From: Gremmenia infestans
Taxonomy: Eukaryota > Ascomycota > Leotiomycetes > Helotiales > Hamatocanthoscyphaceae
Assembly: GCA_032629725.1 (NCBI GenBank)
Contig: JAFEVB010000002.1
Span: 3,410,001 to 3,474,000 of the forward strand
Direction: 5' to 3'
DNA length: 64,000 nucleotides
A program made the position numbers and the translations under genes. Under the pieces are notes generated by a model. The model saw only the letters and a program-made list of their open reading frames with translations. It did not search any database and had not been told where the DNA came from. This document shows, piece after piece, positions 47,743 through 59,506 of this stretch. Within the stretch, counting starts at the first letter, position 1. Each line of letters starts with the position of its first letter.

Positions 47743-47970
47743 TCAAAGCCAAACCTTCCAATCCCTCCCCCTCTCCACCCCATCCTCACACCCCACAAAC
47801 CCCCAACTCAAACCACCTTCCCTACAGCTCGTAACCTGTTCATGTTCCCCGTGATATCTCTTCGGCAAAAGATGTCTGACATTCACGACACTAAAGAGCA
47901 TAATTGTGATGGACAGCGCGGCAAGGATGCAGATCATGCGGCGCTTTTGTTCGAAATGGAGATGTGTCAT
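47743..47970 (-). CDS. Possible small membrane orphan protein
   Basis: A 75-codon frame from ATG 47970 encodes basic residues (HFEQKRR), one hydrophobic helix (MICILAALSITIMLFSVV), then a charged segment (RHLLPKRYHGEHEQ) and a Gly/Trp-containing end. The pattern suits a signal-anchored small protein or a terminal exon. A GT after GAACAG could be a splice donor. No homologue is recognised; it is the first gene-like signal to the right of the retrotransposon island. The opposite strand is also open, so chance cannot be excluded. Confidence 0.3.
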   Translation of the reverse strand: MTHLHFEQKRRMICILAALSITIMLFSVVNVRHLLPKRYHGEHEQVTSCREGGLSWGFVGCEDGVERGRDWKVWL

Positions 47971-48490
47971 TATTGGGCTTTTTAATAAAATGATTATGTT
48001 GGGTAAATTCAAGGGGATTTAGTTACTGATTAGATGCGGAAGGATTAGGACGTTGCAAGTTATAGGGATTAGCCCATGGTCACAATGTACCGTACGGAGT
48101 CCATGTGCGGGTAAATGACGCTAAACAAGGCTGGTGAGGGGCTGGGCTGGTGTGGGGATGTGGGGAAGGCAGGGGATTATATATTTTTACGAGCAAGTCA
48201 ACGGAGATTTAATATAACTAATTATAGAGCACTTATACTATGTTAAGTAAGTCTAACAGTTACTATAGTCTGATGGAAATTTGAATCTCGGCATAATATC
48301 AACAATGTCGAGAATACTCAGCGAGCATTTGAACCACTAAATCTTTCGTGTTATAGAAGTTTCGGCATTTAGTGTATCTAAAGCATTAATTTCGGACTCC
48401 TGTTTAGCTTTTACGCAAACCGCCTACTTGTAGGTAAATGTTTCCCTTAGACAAAGCTAAATGCCCATCATACCGTAACCTTTTCATCCC
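47971..48490. other. Intergenic region
   Basis: 3' flank of Ysh1. No feature recognised. Confidence 0.5.
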
Positions 48491-51399
48491 TCAAGATGCC
48501 CACAACGGAGCAGTAACCTCAACCGCTCTTTCCACCACAGCACGAACTCTGTCCCCAAATACCCTGTTCGTACATTCGACTTCTAAGTCCTCTAGCCAGA
48601 CCTTTGCAATCATTTTGTCTACCTTGATCTCAACTCCGGGAACAGGGATACCGATTTTGTGTAGCCTCTCGAGTTCTTCCCTTTGGAGGGCATCTTCATC
48701 CTCTGAACCTTCTGATGTGTCATCTTCTCCCCCATCTTTCAAAGTTGATGGAGATGCAGGCGCGATGGCTTTTGTTTGGGAGACCCGAGGAAGCTTGATA
48801 GGTTGGAGGTTCTCGGGGCCAAATTGGGCTTCTAGGAACATGGAAAGGCGCTCGAATCTTTCAAATGGCGTAAGGTTCGCATGGGCATTTTTGGTTGGTA
48901 GTGTATGGGAGTGGGAGTGCTTGCTTGAGGATTCTGTGAAACATGTCAGTCAACTTAACCGATACCAGGACGGTGAACAAACGTTTCACTGCAGCAGGAC
49001 TGCTCTCTACAGAAAACAAAACTGCCATAATAGCATCCGCGATCCCATCATTGAGCATGTTGCCTTCCCATTCCAGCTCAACGTCCCCATTGCTGCTATG
49101 ACGAACGGTGACACAACCCATAACCAAATAAGCAGTTGATTGTCTCGAGATTTCTTCATCTGCATCCTCCGATGATCCATTCATATGGGTATCACCGTTC
49201 TGTGCTTTAGATTTGCTCTCTGGCAACTCTTCAATGCTTCCAAATGTGCCCTCCAAAGCCCACTTGATCAACTCTATACCAGCAGCACTCAGTGTCATAC
49301 GTTGCTTGCACGTAATTGTTGTAGTGGTCAGGCCAGCATATTCTCTCAAGTCTTCCGGAACCATCAACGACATTTTGAAGTCATTTTGCACCAATACTCC
49401 GGTTATAAGTTGTGACTGGCTGTCTTCAATGTTTGAGGGTGGAGGGAGAGAGGCTAATTTTCCAACAACTTTGGCTATTTTGTCGGCTTTAAATGGGATT
49501 CGAAGCTCCTCGCAGTTTCGAGGACTGAAAACCTTGACTTTGTTCGTCTTATCAGCGTTGAGTGAGAGTAATTTCGACTTCAAACGCATCATATTATGTT
49601 GCTCGCCATGGACTAGGATCTATAGTTGTTTCGTTAGCATATTGAAATCAAGTTCGTTGAGAATACTGACCACAACAGGAGCAGCAACTTCCTCAATGAA
49701 TTCTCTATTTTCTGTACCATCCACATGGGCTGCGAATGAATACTCTTGGACGCTGCACCGTCTGGGTATCATGACTTTGTCGCTGTCTCCAGCCCCAGGT
49801 CCTCGTCGGGCAGCACCATTACCTCGAGACATGATTGCTTGAATTTGATCTGGCTCCTGCACAATATGTTTTGCCATAGTCCCTTCGACACTGTAACCCG
49901 TAATGATAACCCCGTTTTGCGGGTTCGGGGCCCATCGTTCCAGTAGCTCTCTGCTGACTCCATTTTGCAGCATACCTGGAGTAGCAAGCATGACACAACT
50001 CCCAACGTCGTCAAATCGATCGAGATTTTTCAAAGACCGAATGTATTCAAAGTCCCATGGCCCCATAGATTTGCCAACTGTGTCCGCCGATGCTTCTGCT
50101 TCTGCCATACGCTCTTTGAAGATACGCTTGATGTTGTCATTCATAGCGCTGATATAAGTCTGGTAAACCAGCATACATTTGCGAGCTAAGTTACTGGCGT
50201 AGTAGATAGGAATTTTTTGAAATTCAGCATGCCTACTCCAGTATTCGTCCAGAATCAAGAGAAGCTCTTGAGCACGTCCTAGAGCAAAGACCGGCATTAA
50301 AACCCGGCCTCCTCGGTTCAATATCCCGGTTATGGACTTCATTAGTGCTTGCTCTCGTTCTAGACGGGGAACATGTGTGGCTATGCCATAAGTTGACTCT
50401 GTAATCAGAACATCTATCTTCACTCCCTTGGGAACTTCTGCGGAGACCAGATGGCGATCATCCTCTCGAGAATAATCACCGGTGAAGAAGAGCTTCAGTC
50501 CAGCGATTTCGATAAGAAACATAGCAGCGCCCAGGACATGTCCAGCTGGATAAGGTGTAATTCGAATCGATGATATGGTGTGGGTAGTATGGTAATCGAT
50601 GGCTTCGATTTGGGGAAATGTTGACAGATGGTCCGCTTCAGTATATAAGGGTTGGGAAGTGGCAGATGCTCCTCCGACTCGGATACTGTCTTGGATGAGC
50701 CACTTGTAAATGGCTTTTGTGGGATGTGTCATGAAGACTCGGCCTTTGAAATTGGTCTTCGCCAGGACATATGGGAGTGAAGCTGCATGGTCGACGTGGA
50801 AACTTTACAAAGTCAGTGAGCAGTCCTTTGGAGTGAGCGCATAGTACCATGGATGGGGACAAAAACGGTAGGTGATATAGGTACAGTACGATGGGCTCGA
50901 ATGCAGGTCATCTTCACAGAATCAAGACATGCATCTGCTCGGATAAAGGTTTTGTATTGATTCTCGTATACATGATAAACTTGAAGAGAAACACTCTCCT
51001 GGGAGGAGATCTCGATAAGTGCGAAGTGCCAAGCTGAAAATGTTTCCCGATTCCTGCCCCATGAAATATAACAGAATAGGAGAGTCGCTTACTGGCTGAT
51101 CAAGAGCACATCGACAGTGCTTAAGTCAAAATCATCGTAGAATGGGAGAGATGCCAGGCCTTCGTATCCTGCGTGCATTCCGGCATCGAGCTGTGCAGCA
51201 CAGATTAGATTATTTGATAGTCGAGCAAGGGCGCAGAGATAGAACTCACCATGACGGTTTTGCCCTTGTACTGGATGATATGACAGGATCGGCCCACTTC
51301 ATTGCCTCCTCCAAGGTTTAAGAACATTAATTCATCAGCAGGATCAACCGGCTCCTCGACGATAGGCGCCATAGCCGCTGCCTTGCGTTTGGATGCCAT
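48491..51399 (-). CDS. YSH1: Pre-mRNA 3'-end endonuclease Ysh1 (CPSF-73)
   Basis: Five exons, 51399-51250, 51190-51093, 50802-49671, 49619-48983 and 48933-48491, give 819 residues with consistent phases. Ysh1 is the zinc endonuclease of the cleavage and polyadenylation factor. The metallo-beta-lactamase part shows FLNLGGGNEVGRSCH, the zinc motif HFHVDH (83-88), HPTKAIYKWL, PAGHVLGAAMF, FTGDYSREDDRHL and ESTYG. The beta-CASP part has PVFALGRAQELLLILDEYW and a conserved FAAHVDG segment; ILVHGEQHNMMRLK follows. The C-terminal domain contacts the other CPF subunits. The start is ATG 51399; the frame upstream has no ATG. Intron 2 (50803-51092, 290 bp) is much longer than the rest and splits the first His codon of the zinc motif. 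Divergent from TAF4. Confidence 0.96.
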
Positions 51400-51898
51400 C
51401 GCGAAGTTGGGTCTGTCCAAATCCAGAATACCTGTCGAGCGCGCCTGTTGCAGGCAGAGCTTGGTTAGTAGAGTCTCATATCCATGAGCAGCGATTTAGA
51501 AGGTCTCCTTGGCTGGCCTCAAATGAAGAGAAGAGATAAGCCTCTACGTAAACAACGGATGTGTAGCTGCTAAGCTGCTGTAATCGGATTATCGTCGATT
51601 GAACTCGACGCGGAATGTTCTACAGGCGCAGCACCACGTGACATGAGACTAGTCGCGGTTTCGCAGAGGAATGCGAACGAACGTTCATTCAAGACACAGG
51701 AATCGGCTACGGTGCATCAGAACAGCAACAAGACGATACATCCGGATCTCGAGAATAGCGCATTCATCTGAGCGCCTATTTGTTCTTGCGCTGGCGCATG
51801 GGTCGACATTTCTGGACGGCGTGGGGCTTTGCGCCTGCTTCGTGAAAGAGTAGTTGGTGAAGGAGGAAGTCGCGAGGGACCTCTGAATTGCCTCAAGA
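51400..51898. promoter_or_regulatory. Divergent promoter region, Ysh1 / TAF4
   Basis: A 499-bp region between the start codons of a 3'-end cleavage enzyme and a TFIID subunit. No specific factor site assigned. Confidence 0.5.
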
Positions 51899-53842
51899 AT
51901 GGCGCAACCACCGCCCCCGCAGCAACAGCAACAGCAATATGCGATGCCGTCTCAGCAGTATTCACCGCCGCATTCGGCAGCGGCGATGTCCCCAGCGAAC
52001 TCTCAGTTCCCTTTCCCCCCAGCTAAGAAGCAACGATTATCTCCAAATCCACCATCCCAACCCAGCTCTCCCTACGTCCAGTCCCCTTATGCTATGAGCC
52101 CTGGAACAGCTGCACCGCAATCTGCGAGTGCCTCCCCTCACTTTGCAAACGTTCAACTTCCACCGAATGTCTACAATACGCCATACTCGAACGGCCATAC
52201 AACACCCAACATCAACCTCCCCCAGGCCCAGGCCCAGGCCCAGCCCCAACCGAATCACCAGAACCACCAACAGCCAAATCCACTCAACCTACCCAACCAG
52301 ATCAATACGCAGAATAACTTTAACGACTACAATATGGCTCCACGGGGGGCTGGCTCTATGGGCCCCCCCCTCAAAGCCCGCCGATAGATCAAGAGAAGAC
52401 GGCGTTGATATGATGGATGTATTAGGAGGCACAGGAGTCGATATACGAGAAGAAGAGCAATACATGTACCAGTCCTTCAATTCTCAGCAATCCGGCTCGC
52501 AGTCAGGCACTATCTCGTCAAGCCATAGTTTCACTCAGTTTCCTCCTGGAGACGAGAAGTCGTTCTATGGGGCGGGTCCTGCAAATGCAGCTCCTGAACA
52601 GGTGAATGGAAAGTCACAAGAGGAGTACGAAAAGAAAGCGGCAGATAAAGCCTGGCATGATGCAGCTCGGAACATATCGGCTTCGAGACAGCGTGAACTC
52701 GGTGACCCGTTTTTGGACACGGCACGTACACAATTGAAGGAGCAACGAATCGCTCAGGACCATGGACTTTTACTGCACTTAGGGCCTAATGGGCTAATGG
52801 GCCAGATGGTCCTGCCTAATCAGTTCTCGCAGTCTAATGTAAACGTGCAAACGGCTGTAGGACCTAATGGAGCTATGACTGCCACTAGTGGTAACTTTCT
52901 CTCCCCGGAATCCCTGCTCGTGGACCAGCTTTGTCTCCTCTCAATTGCGACTAAGCATCGCTTGAGAGGGTTTATTGAGGAGGCTGCAAAATTAGCCAAG
53001 GGACGACAGACTGGATCTCATGGGATCGTTCCTGGCGAATGGGCTGACGCCGCGGCTTCGGCTTCTATGTCTACTGCTGTACCTGAAGGGAGCCTGCGCA
53101 GTGGATGGGAGAGTGCAGTTAGCCCTCAGTCTAACCCACGAAAGCGTAAGCCTCTTATTGTTTGCTTGTACATTGGTACTAATTGAACTAAGGCTCGCAT
53201 TCCGCTGCAAACAAGTTGCCAACTCCTGTTTCGGACGGCTCAAAGACACCATCTGAAACCCCCAAATTTACTAATGAGGTTGTCAGTGCCCTCCGAGCAT
53301 CAGCACTGAAAGAGCGGGCAGATGAAGAAGAACGGCTCCGGAAGCGAGCGGCTCGAGCTGCTCGCGCTTCAGGGGATGTCACTCGGTCAGGCTCTGTAAT
53401 TCCTGGAACGCCTGGTTCTATTGCTCCCGAAGCTCCAGAGAAGGGTTCTTCAAAGAAAGAGACCAAAAAGAAGGCAGATAGCAAAGCAAGCGAAGAAGCC
53501 AATCACAAAGCTGCGAACGCAACTACTTCGCAGTTCTTGAGTGGGAGTCGGGGTTTGTTTGGAAAGAAGAAGCAATATAGTTGGATGAGCAATGCGGCAA
53601 GTGGTACCAGTACTCCTTCTCGTCTCATGACTTCTGGGCTCCCTGGCACACCTCCTGCTGCCCCTGCTCCCGAGAAGCTAACTGCGGAGGGCGTCAGACG
53701 TCTGGGAATGTGGCGAGAAGACAAGGAAAAAGGCACTGGTATCCAGCTCCGTGACTGGATCTGCGTTCTCGAGGATGATGGTCATGAGAAGAGGGCGTTG
53801 CAGAAGGCGTATACTCTCCTAGATGGCTCCGAGCCGAAGTGA
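51899..53842 (+). CDS. TAF4: TFIID subunit TAF4, with apparent +1 frameshift
   Basis: Exons 51899-53145 and 53193-53842. TAF4 pairs with TAF12 in the TFIID core. The N-terminal part is Gln/Pro-rich (QQQQQQYAMP, QAQAQAQPQP). The conserved TAF4 region follows: DVLGGTGVDIREEEQYM, LVDQLCLLSIATKHRLRGF, IEEAAKLAKGRQ and, in exon 2, a basic coiled stretch (ALKERADEEERLRKRAARAA) and the C-terminal GIQLRDWICVLEDDG. The frame breaks at a run of eight C (52363-52370): read as is, translation stops at 52387. With seven C the frame joins and the total is 631 residues. Since TAF4 is essential, a sequencing or assembly error is most likely; a real allele is possible. The adjacent G6 run is a second candidate site. 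Confidence 0.88.
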
Positions 53843-55529
53843 GCTGGCATATATGGGGGAAAACTTGGCATCTTGGCATCTATTTGGCCACAGAGCATTT
53901 GTATTTTTGTAAGATTCATACTTAATTTGCGCGGCGTTGCATGAAAATGGCGTTTGGCTCCCTTAGGTGGAGAAATGCTACCTCATCTACGGAGGTATTA
54001 TATATGGTTTAATGCATTCGAAAGTATGACAGATACATCAAATGCATCAATCAAAGAATGTAACATCAAATACCATTTCTGTCCTCCTGTGGCGTGTATT
54101 GGTGAGGAGGATCACTTATCTTGAAGTGATTGTTAGTATTGCGGGCATACAGTGTAGTCCATATACATCGCACCCAGCATTCGTCCTTTGAACTGCGACT
54201 TCCCTCCGAGTAAGCTCAAGCCATTAGAATGAATATCTATCTCAACCTAGTAGTCTACTATCTGACTGTCCAGCTGATGTAAGTCTCGGGGATTAAACCC
54301 GTACCGGGGTACATGGTGCTAGTGCTTGTGAGCTGTTGTCATCTTTGGGATATGCTGTGTTCAGGGTCCCAAGGCTCTTGGCGAAAATACTTCTGTATGA
54401 TATATTAAAGAGCGCTCCCACGTTGAGGTCTAGATGCGCTTCTTCTTCACGACACGCTCGCTTTCGTGATGCCTCACATTTTACACTTAATTCCAAGCCG
54501 AATATACGTGGTTGCTTCATCCGGCAAGCTAGAACCTCTGGATTGGTTGCCCCCTCTATGCTTTTGTTAAGTCGCAAAGGTAGGTAATAATTCCCTGGAT
54601 AAATTAGTATTCGTTGGAAGAATAACGGTAAAGTTTTCGGGGTCGCAGACACTTAGTGTCTGGCTTCGATGTTACGAACAGAAATATATTAATAAGTCTG
54701 GTATCTGGTATCATAGATTGGAACGGCTGGAAAGTCTCGACTTGGATACGTAGAGAATCATTGATAGTGCAAAATGCTCTAGCAGTAGTGCACGGCAATG
54801 AAAATGTGAACAAAGACCAATAAGAAGATGTTCTGGCAGCCAACTCAGCTATGCAGATGCAGCAATCCCATTTCTGTCGTCTTTGCAAGCTTAAAACCTG
54901 TCAAGGGGAAGAATTGGGAAGAATTGCGAAGTTTGAAACATGATGAAAGTTGAGAGCTTCGTGGATAAGCCCAGGCCTAGGCCCCTCACGGGAAATACCC
55001 ACTTCGGGAGCACATAGTAAGAATCTTACAGCGGACCGGTATGATGTATCAATGATCAACTCTACACTCACCACCAAAGTATCATATCCTATTACCTATA
55101 CAACATCACCCTTTTGACGTGCCATGTCATGCTAATAGACTCTTGGCATACGAGAAAACATCCATCCATCCATCCATCCATCAATCAGCAGTGTTATCGG
55201 AATGGGCGTGTTCGGGAAGAGTAGGAGCCGGTGCTCGGGAATCGTGGTTGGTGTGTGTGTAGCTCCTTCCCATCCTCTGCTTTTCGTGCCATGAACTACC
55301 GGCAAGTACAGTAGCAATATAGTCATAGACCTTAAATATACTCCGCATTCCCCCATCTTTTGACGTTCAACATACCTTACCATGTTTGTTTGTTCCATCA
55401 ATCAGTCATTTAGAGGTGCTTCCATTTGTTTATCTTCAATCCCTCGCCTCGTGTCACACCCGAAACCCACAAAGGCCCCTTTCTGCTTTGTCGGTACGGT
55501 ACGTCACCACCACATACATACCGGCCACT
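53843..55529. other. Intergenic region with CATC microsatellite
   Basis: A 1.7-kb gap between TAF4 and the NRAMP gene, containing a CATC run (about 55159-55182). The minus-strand open frame 54293-54652 lacks an ATG at its upstream end and has no recognised motif. No RNA gene seen. Confidence 0.5.
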
Positions 55530-57458
55530 ATGAATTGTCCTTCTCGCACTGAAGAACCCGAGGGCGATGGCTTCAATCAGAATCCTAGCTCGCTGGCTGC
55601 GGACCTAACCACCAGACAAGATCTAAATGGCATTGCTAATACAAGGATTTTACGGAGGACTTCAAGTAGCGAGATGCAACCAATGGAGGAGCATGAACCA
55701 AGTAGACAGACAGAGCGTGATAAAAATAATCATTCGTCCAAGGAGGGGGATGAGGTGGCGTTGGGGAGCCGTGATGGGAACGGCAGTGGGAGGGGTGGCC
55801 TTGGGGGTGGTAAAGGCACCGTCGGGCAGAGATCCAAGGATTTCTCAGTTGACCTCTTTACGAGGACTCGAAAGTTCGCAACGACTTTCGGGAAGTTTAT
55901 TGGCCCAGGATTTATGGTAATTCCACTATATACGATATATATTGATCCTCGCTGACCTTTTCAAGATCGCCGTGGCATACATTGACCCTGGCAATTACTC
56001 AACAGATGTTGCTGCCGGTTCCACATACAGGTTCAAACTCCTGTTTGTCGTTCTGATGTCAAATATTTTTGCCATTTTCTTACAGAGCTTGTGCATCAAA
56101 CTGGGTAGTGTGAGTGGACTCAATCTCGCGGAGGCTTGTAAAGAGTTTCTCCCAAGATGGCTGAACATTTTTCTATATGTCCTGGCCGAAGCAGCTGTGA
56201 GCCAACCTCCCTCGCCAAGTCTATGGGCAATACTGATGCCCTGATAGATTATTGCAACTGATATCGCTGAAGTAATTGGAACAGCCATTGCAATCAATCT
56301 TTTGATTCCCCAGATACCATTAGTTGCAGGATGCGCGTTGTCGATTGTCGATGTGCTCCTCATTTTACTTTTCTATACGCCGAATGGGTCTATGAAAGGA
56401 CTCCGTGCTTTCGAAATATTTGTTATGTTCCTTGTACTGGGTGTTGTAATATGCTTCTGCATTCAACTGAGCCTGATTAAAGCTACCTCTGTGGGTGAGG
56501 TTTTCAGGGGATATATTCCCTCATCTGCCATTGTACAGTCTCAAGGGTGCGTACACGTCCTCGAAACTTTGTTATGTAGATACTGATTATTCCCAGCCTC
56601 TACCAAGCATGTGGTATCCTTGGCGCCACAGTCATGCCTCACAGTCTTTACCTAGGAAGCGGAATCGTCCAGCCTCGACTTCTGGAATACGATGTCAAGA
56701 ATGGCTTTGCAAGTCCGCCGAACCGTGCTGAAAACTCCAAAAAACAGCCATATTTCCCATCAGTAGCTGCCATCAACTTTTGCCTCAAATACTCGATCGC
56801 TGAATTGGCAATTGCCCTCTTCACATTCGCCCTCTTCGTCAACAGTGCAATTCTCATCACGGCCGGCGCTTCTCTCCAAGGGTCCGAGGCTGCCGATGCC
56901 GATCTTTTTGGTATATATCACCTACTCTCGTCAAGCATTGCTCCCGCTGCAGGAACCATCTTCGCCCTCGCCCTTCTTCTGTCTGGCATAAGTGCTGGCA
57001 TCGTCTGCACTATTGCAGGTCAAATGGTTTCAGAAGGTGCAATTAACTGGACGATTGCACCGTGGCTTCGACGTCTCCTCACGAGAAGCATCAGTATCAC
57101 GCCCAGTATAATCATCGCTGGTGCCGTAGGTAGAGACGGTCTTTCTGCTGCATTGAACGGGTCCCAGGTTGCTCTCAGTGTTGTTCTCCCATTTGTCTCT
57201 GCTCCTTTGATCTATTTCACCTGCCGAAACAAGTACATGACTGTCCGAGCCCATCGTCCTGGAACGAGTACAGCGGTGGATGGGGATGAGGAAGAAGTTG
57301 TGGACGGAAGGTTTGATGGTGGTATAGAGGCACCTGGTCAAGAGCCTGTCAAGATGAGAAATAATTGGATTATTGCTACATTGGGCGTGCTCATTTGGTT
57401 GATCATCACTATAATGAATGTTGCTAACCTGGTGTTGTTGGGAAAAGGAGAGACATAG
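55530..57458 (+). CDS. NRAMP-family divalent metal transporter
   Basis: Exons 55530-55916, 55966-56196, 56248-56546 and 56597-57458 encode 592 residues. NRAMP proteins co-transport Mn2+/Fe2+ with protons at the plasma, endosomal or vacuolar membrane. The metal-site motif of TM1 reads AYIDPGN (about 133-139), and the TM6 motif reads ATVMPHSLYLGSG (about 316-328). About 11 hydrophobic segments are visible, including LLFVVLMSNIFAIFLQ and ALALLLSGISAGIVCTIAGQM. The soluble N-terminus of about 110 residues is Ser/Gly-rich. A hydrophilic insert (about residues 515-555) precedes the last helix. Subtype (plasma-membrane, endosomal or vacuolar yeast Smf-like) cannot be fixed from the sequence alone. 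Confidence 0.93.
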
Positions 57459-58008
57459 TACAGGTAGAACCAGGATATCTGCTGCTATAAATGCTACAAA
57501 CAGATCGATGTTCCCCATGTGAACTGAGTGTTGCGAGTTTAGTGTCGTATCTCCGGATGATACTGGAGATACATCCTGCTTCCAAAGGAAATGATGATGG
57601 GGAAATGACGACGACTTCTTTGCTTCATCAAATTCAGATATTAGACGAAATTAATGAATATATGAAGCGTGCTTGAAATGCTTGTGGCTCCGAAATCTTG
57701 GTGGTGAAATGCTTCCGCCGAAGACATGAATAAATACAGTCTGGCTGCTCTAAAAGTGTACCTGAAATCTATGAATTCCACTGAAGTTTGAAGCAAATCA
57801 TGTCTCTGTAACAAAACTCCGGAGTTCTTCGAAAGAAGAAAATCAGGAAGTATCACGTGTATATAATCACATGACCAGAAGTCCGAAGCTAGTCTTTCGC
57901 TAAGCTTCGCACAATCGACATGGACTTTTCGCGGACGTCCTCGAACTTTTTTACTCATCCACCACTCTCGACAACTTCCTCCTTACGCCGACAAATCCAA
58001 CCGCAATA
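57459..58008. other. Intergenic region upstream of eS19
   Basis: 3' flank of the NRAMP gene and promoter of eS19. No feature recognised. Confidence 0.5.
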
Positions 58009-58771
58009 ATGGCCGGTGGTGTTTCCGTTCGCGATGTTGATGTGAGTATATACAAATCCGGAGGAACAACCTGAGAGACGAGGGGAAGAAGAATTGGAAC
58101 GAAAATACCTTCAACCTTTACTTCGATAATATACTTCGACCCCTCGATCTCGATGGAAATATTTGAATGAGCAGGTGCGAGGGGGTCGCAAAGACCTCTG
58201 CTGACGGAATAATGCTGATTCGACTTGGGATTTCAGGCGCAAAAGTTCATCGAGTCATATGCCGCTTTCTTGAAGAGACAGGGAAAGCTTCCCATTCCAG
58301 GTATGAAATTGCTCCTCTTTCATTTTTACTTCACTTTCTCGTCCTTCTACACCTGGCACTGCGCCATCAAGGTGAGCATTTGCAATTGCCATCAGGATTA
58401 CTAACACTTCCACAGGTTGGGTTGACACCGTCAAGACCGGCCCAGCCAAGGAGCTCCCCCCTCAATCAATCGACTGGTTCTACGTCCGCGCCGCCTCGAT
58501 CGCCCGCCACGTCTACCTGCGCAAAACCGTCGGTGTCGGCCGTCTCCGCAAAGTCCACGGCAGCACACGCAACCGCGGATCCCGCCCATCCCACCACGTC
58601 GATGCCTCTGGTTCCGTCGACCGCAAGGTCATGCAATCGCTTGAGAAGATCGGTGTCCTGGAGCAGGATGAGGACAAGGGAGGACGACGCATTACGCAGA
58701 GTGGACAGAGAGATTTGGACCGTATCGCGCAGACCACCGTCGAGGCTGATGAGGAAGAGGACGACGAGTAG
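58009..58771 (+). CDS. RPS19: Cytosolic 40S ribosomal protein eS19
   Basis: Exons 58009-58041, 58237-58300 and 58416-58771 encode 150 residues, the normal eS19 length. eS19 sits in the head of the small subunit and is needed for late 18S rRNA processing. The sequence MAGGVSVRDVDAQKFIESYA is followed by GKLPIPGWVDTVKTGPAKEL, DWFYVRAASIARHVYLR, VGVGRLRKVHGSTRNRGSRP and SLEKIGVLEQDEDKGGRRIT. Introns (195 and 115 bp) are longer than the local norm, as is usual for ribosomal protein genes. The acidic end ADEEEDDE is a fungal feature. Confidence 0.97.
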
Positions 58772-59506
58772 ATCATTTTGCTGAGCGCTGTACTCTGGGA
58801 AAATGGGGCGTTGGCTTTACTAGGGATATCCACAAGAATTGAGATTTTCTAAAAGCCACACTCTGTTGCTAACTGCTGTAATTTCTGTGACCCTGGTCGA
58901 TGTCCATGTTCCAACTGTCTGTCTCGTGGAGCCTAGGGTTGCCTAGCTTCCATTACTCAACCCCCCAGCCTCTCCTCCAGGATACCCAGGATGATACTCC
59001 TCGAATTGTACGAGCTGATGTAAGCGGTTGATACTGTATGACCTATTGACCTATGAAGGAATCACCAGCACTATGGAGTCGAAAGGTAAACGCGGGGAAG
59101 ACTTGACAAAGCCAAAATTACCTGAGGACCAATACTGTAGCATTAAGAGTGATTTTTTTTCACCTGAGTTTGCATGATTATTCGGATAAATGGTAAATTA
59201 ACCTCGAACTATCATCACATCTACAGAAATCACACACCTCGCTCTTTCTTCCTTCCTTTCACCTTGACATAAATAAACAATCACGATGGTCCGTCTGTCT
59301 TAACGCCGTCCATGCATATGCTCTACTCAACCAGGATGATCCGGGAGTTCTAATATCCCGTCTTCCCCGCCCTTCCCTTCCCTTCCCTCCCTACCACTGT
59401 TATACAAATGAACAAAATGCTGTGCTGTGCTGTGTCCGCAAACCAACTTCCGTGACTTGCTGGGATAATGTGTTGGCCCTGCTATGAGTGAGGTGCAGGT
59501 CCGAAA
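58772..59506. other. Convergent intergenic region
   Basis: Between convergent eS19 and Csf1. It has a short CCCTT repeat near 59371-59391 and nothing coding. Confidence 0.5.

Noticed and set aside
48310..48360. T-loop-like GGTTCAAAT on the minus strand
   Set aside because: The flanking bases do not form a T stem and no other tRNA arm is present.
54293..54652. 119-codon minus-strand frame between TAF4 and NRAMP
   Set aside because: It does not begin with ATG, the first ATG leaves only about 75 residues, and no motif or splice partner was found.
58042..58236. Possible snoRNA in eS19 intron 1
   Set aside because: No C box / D box pair with terminal stem could be identified.
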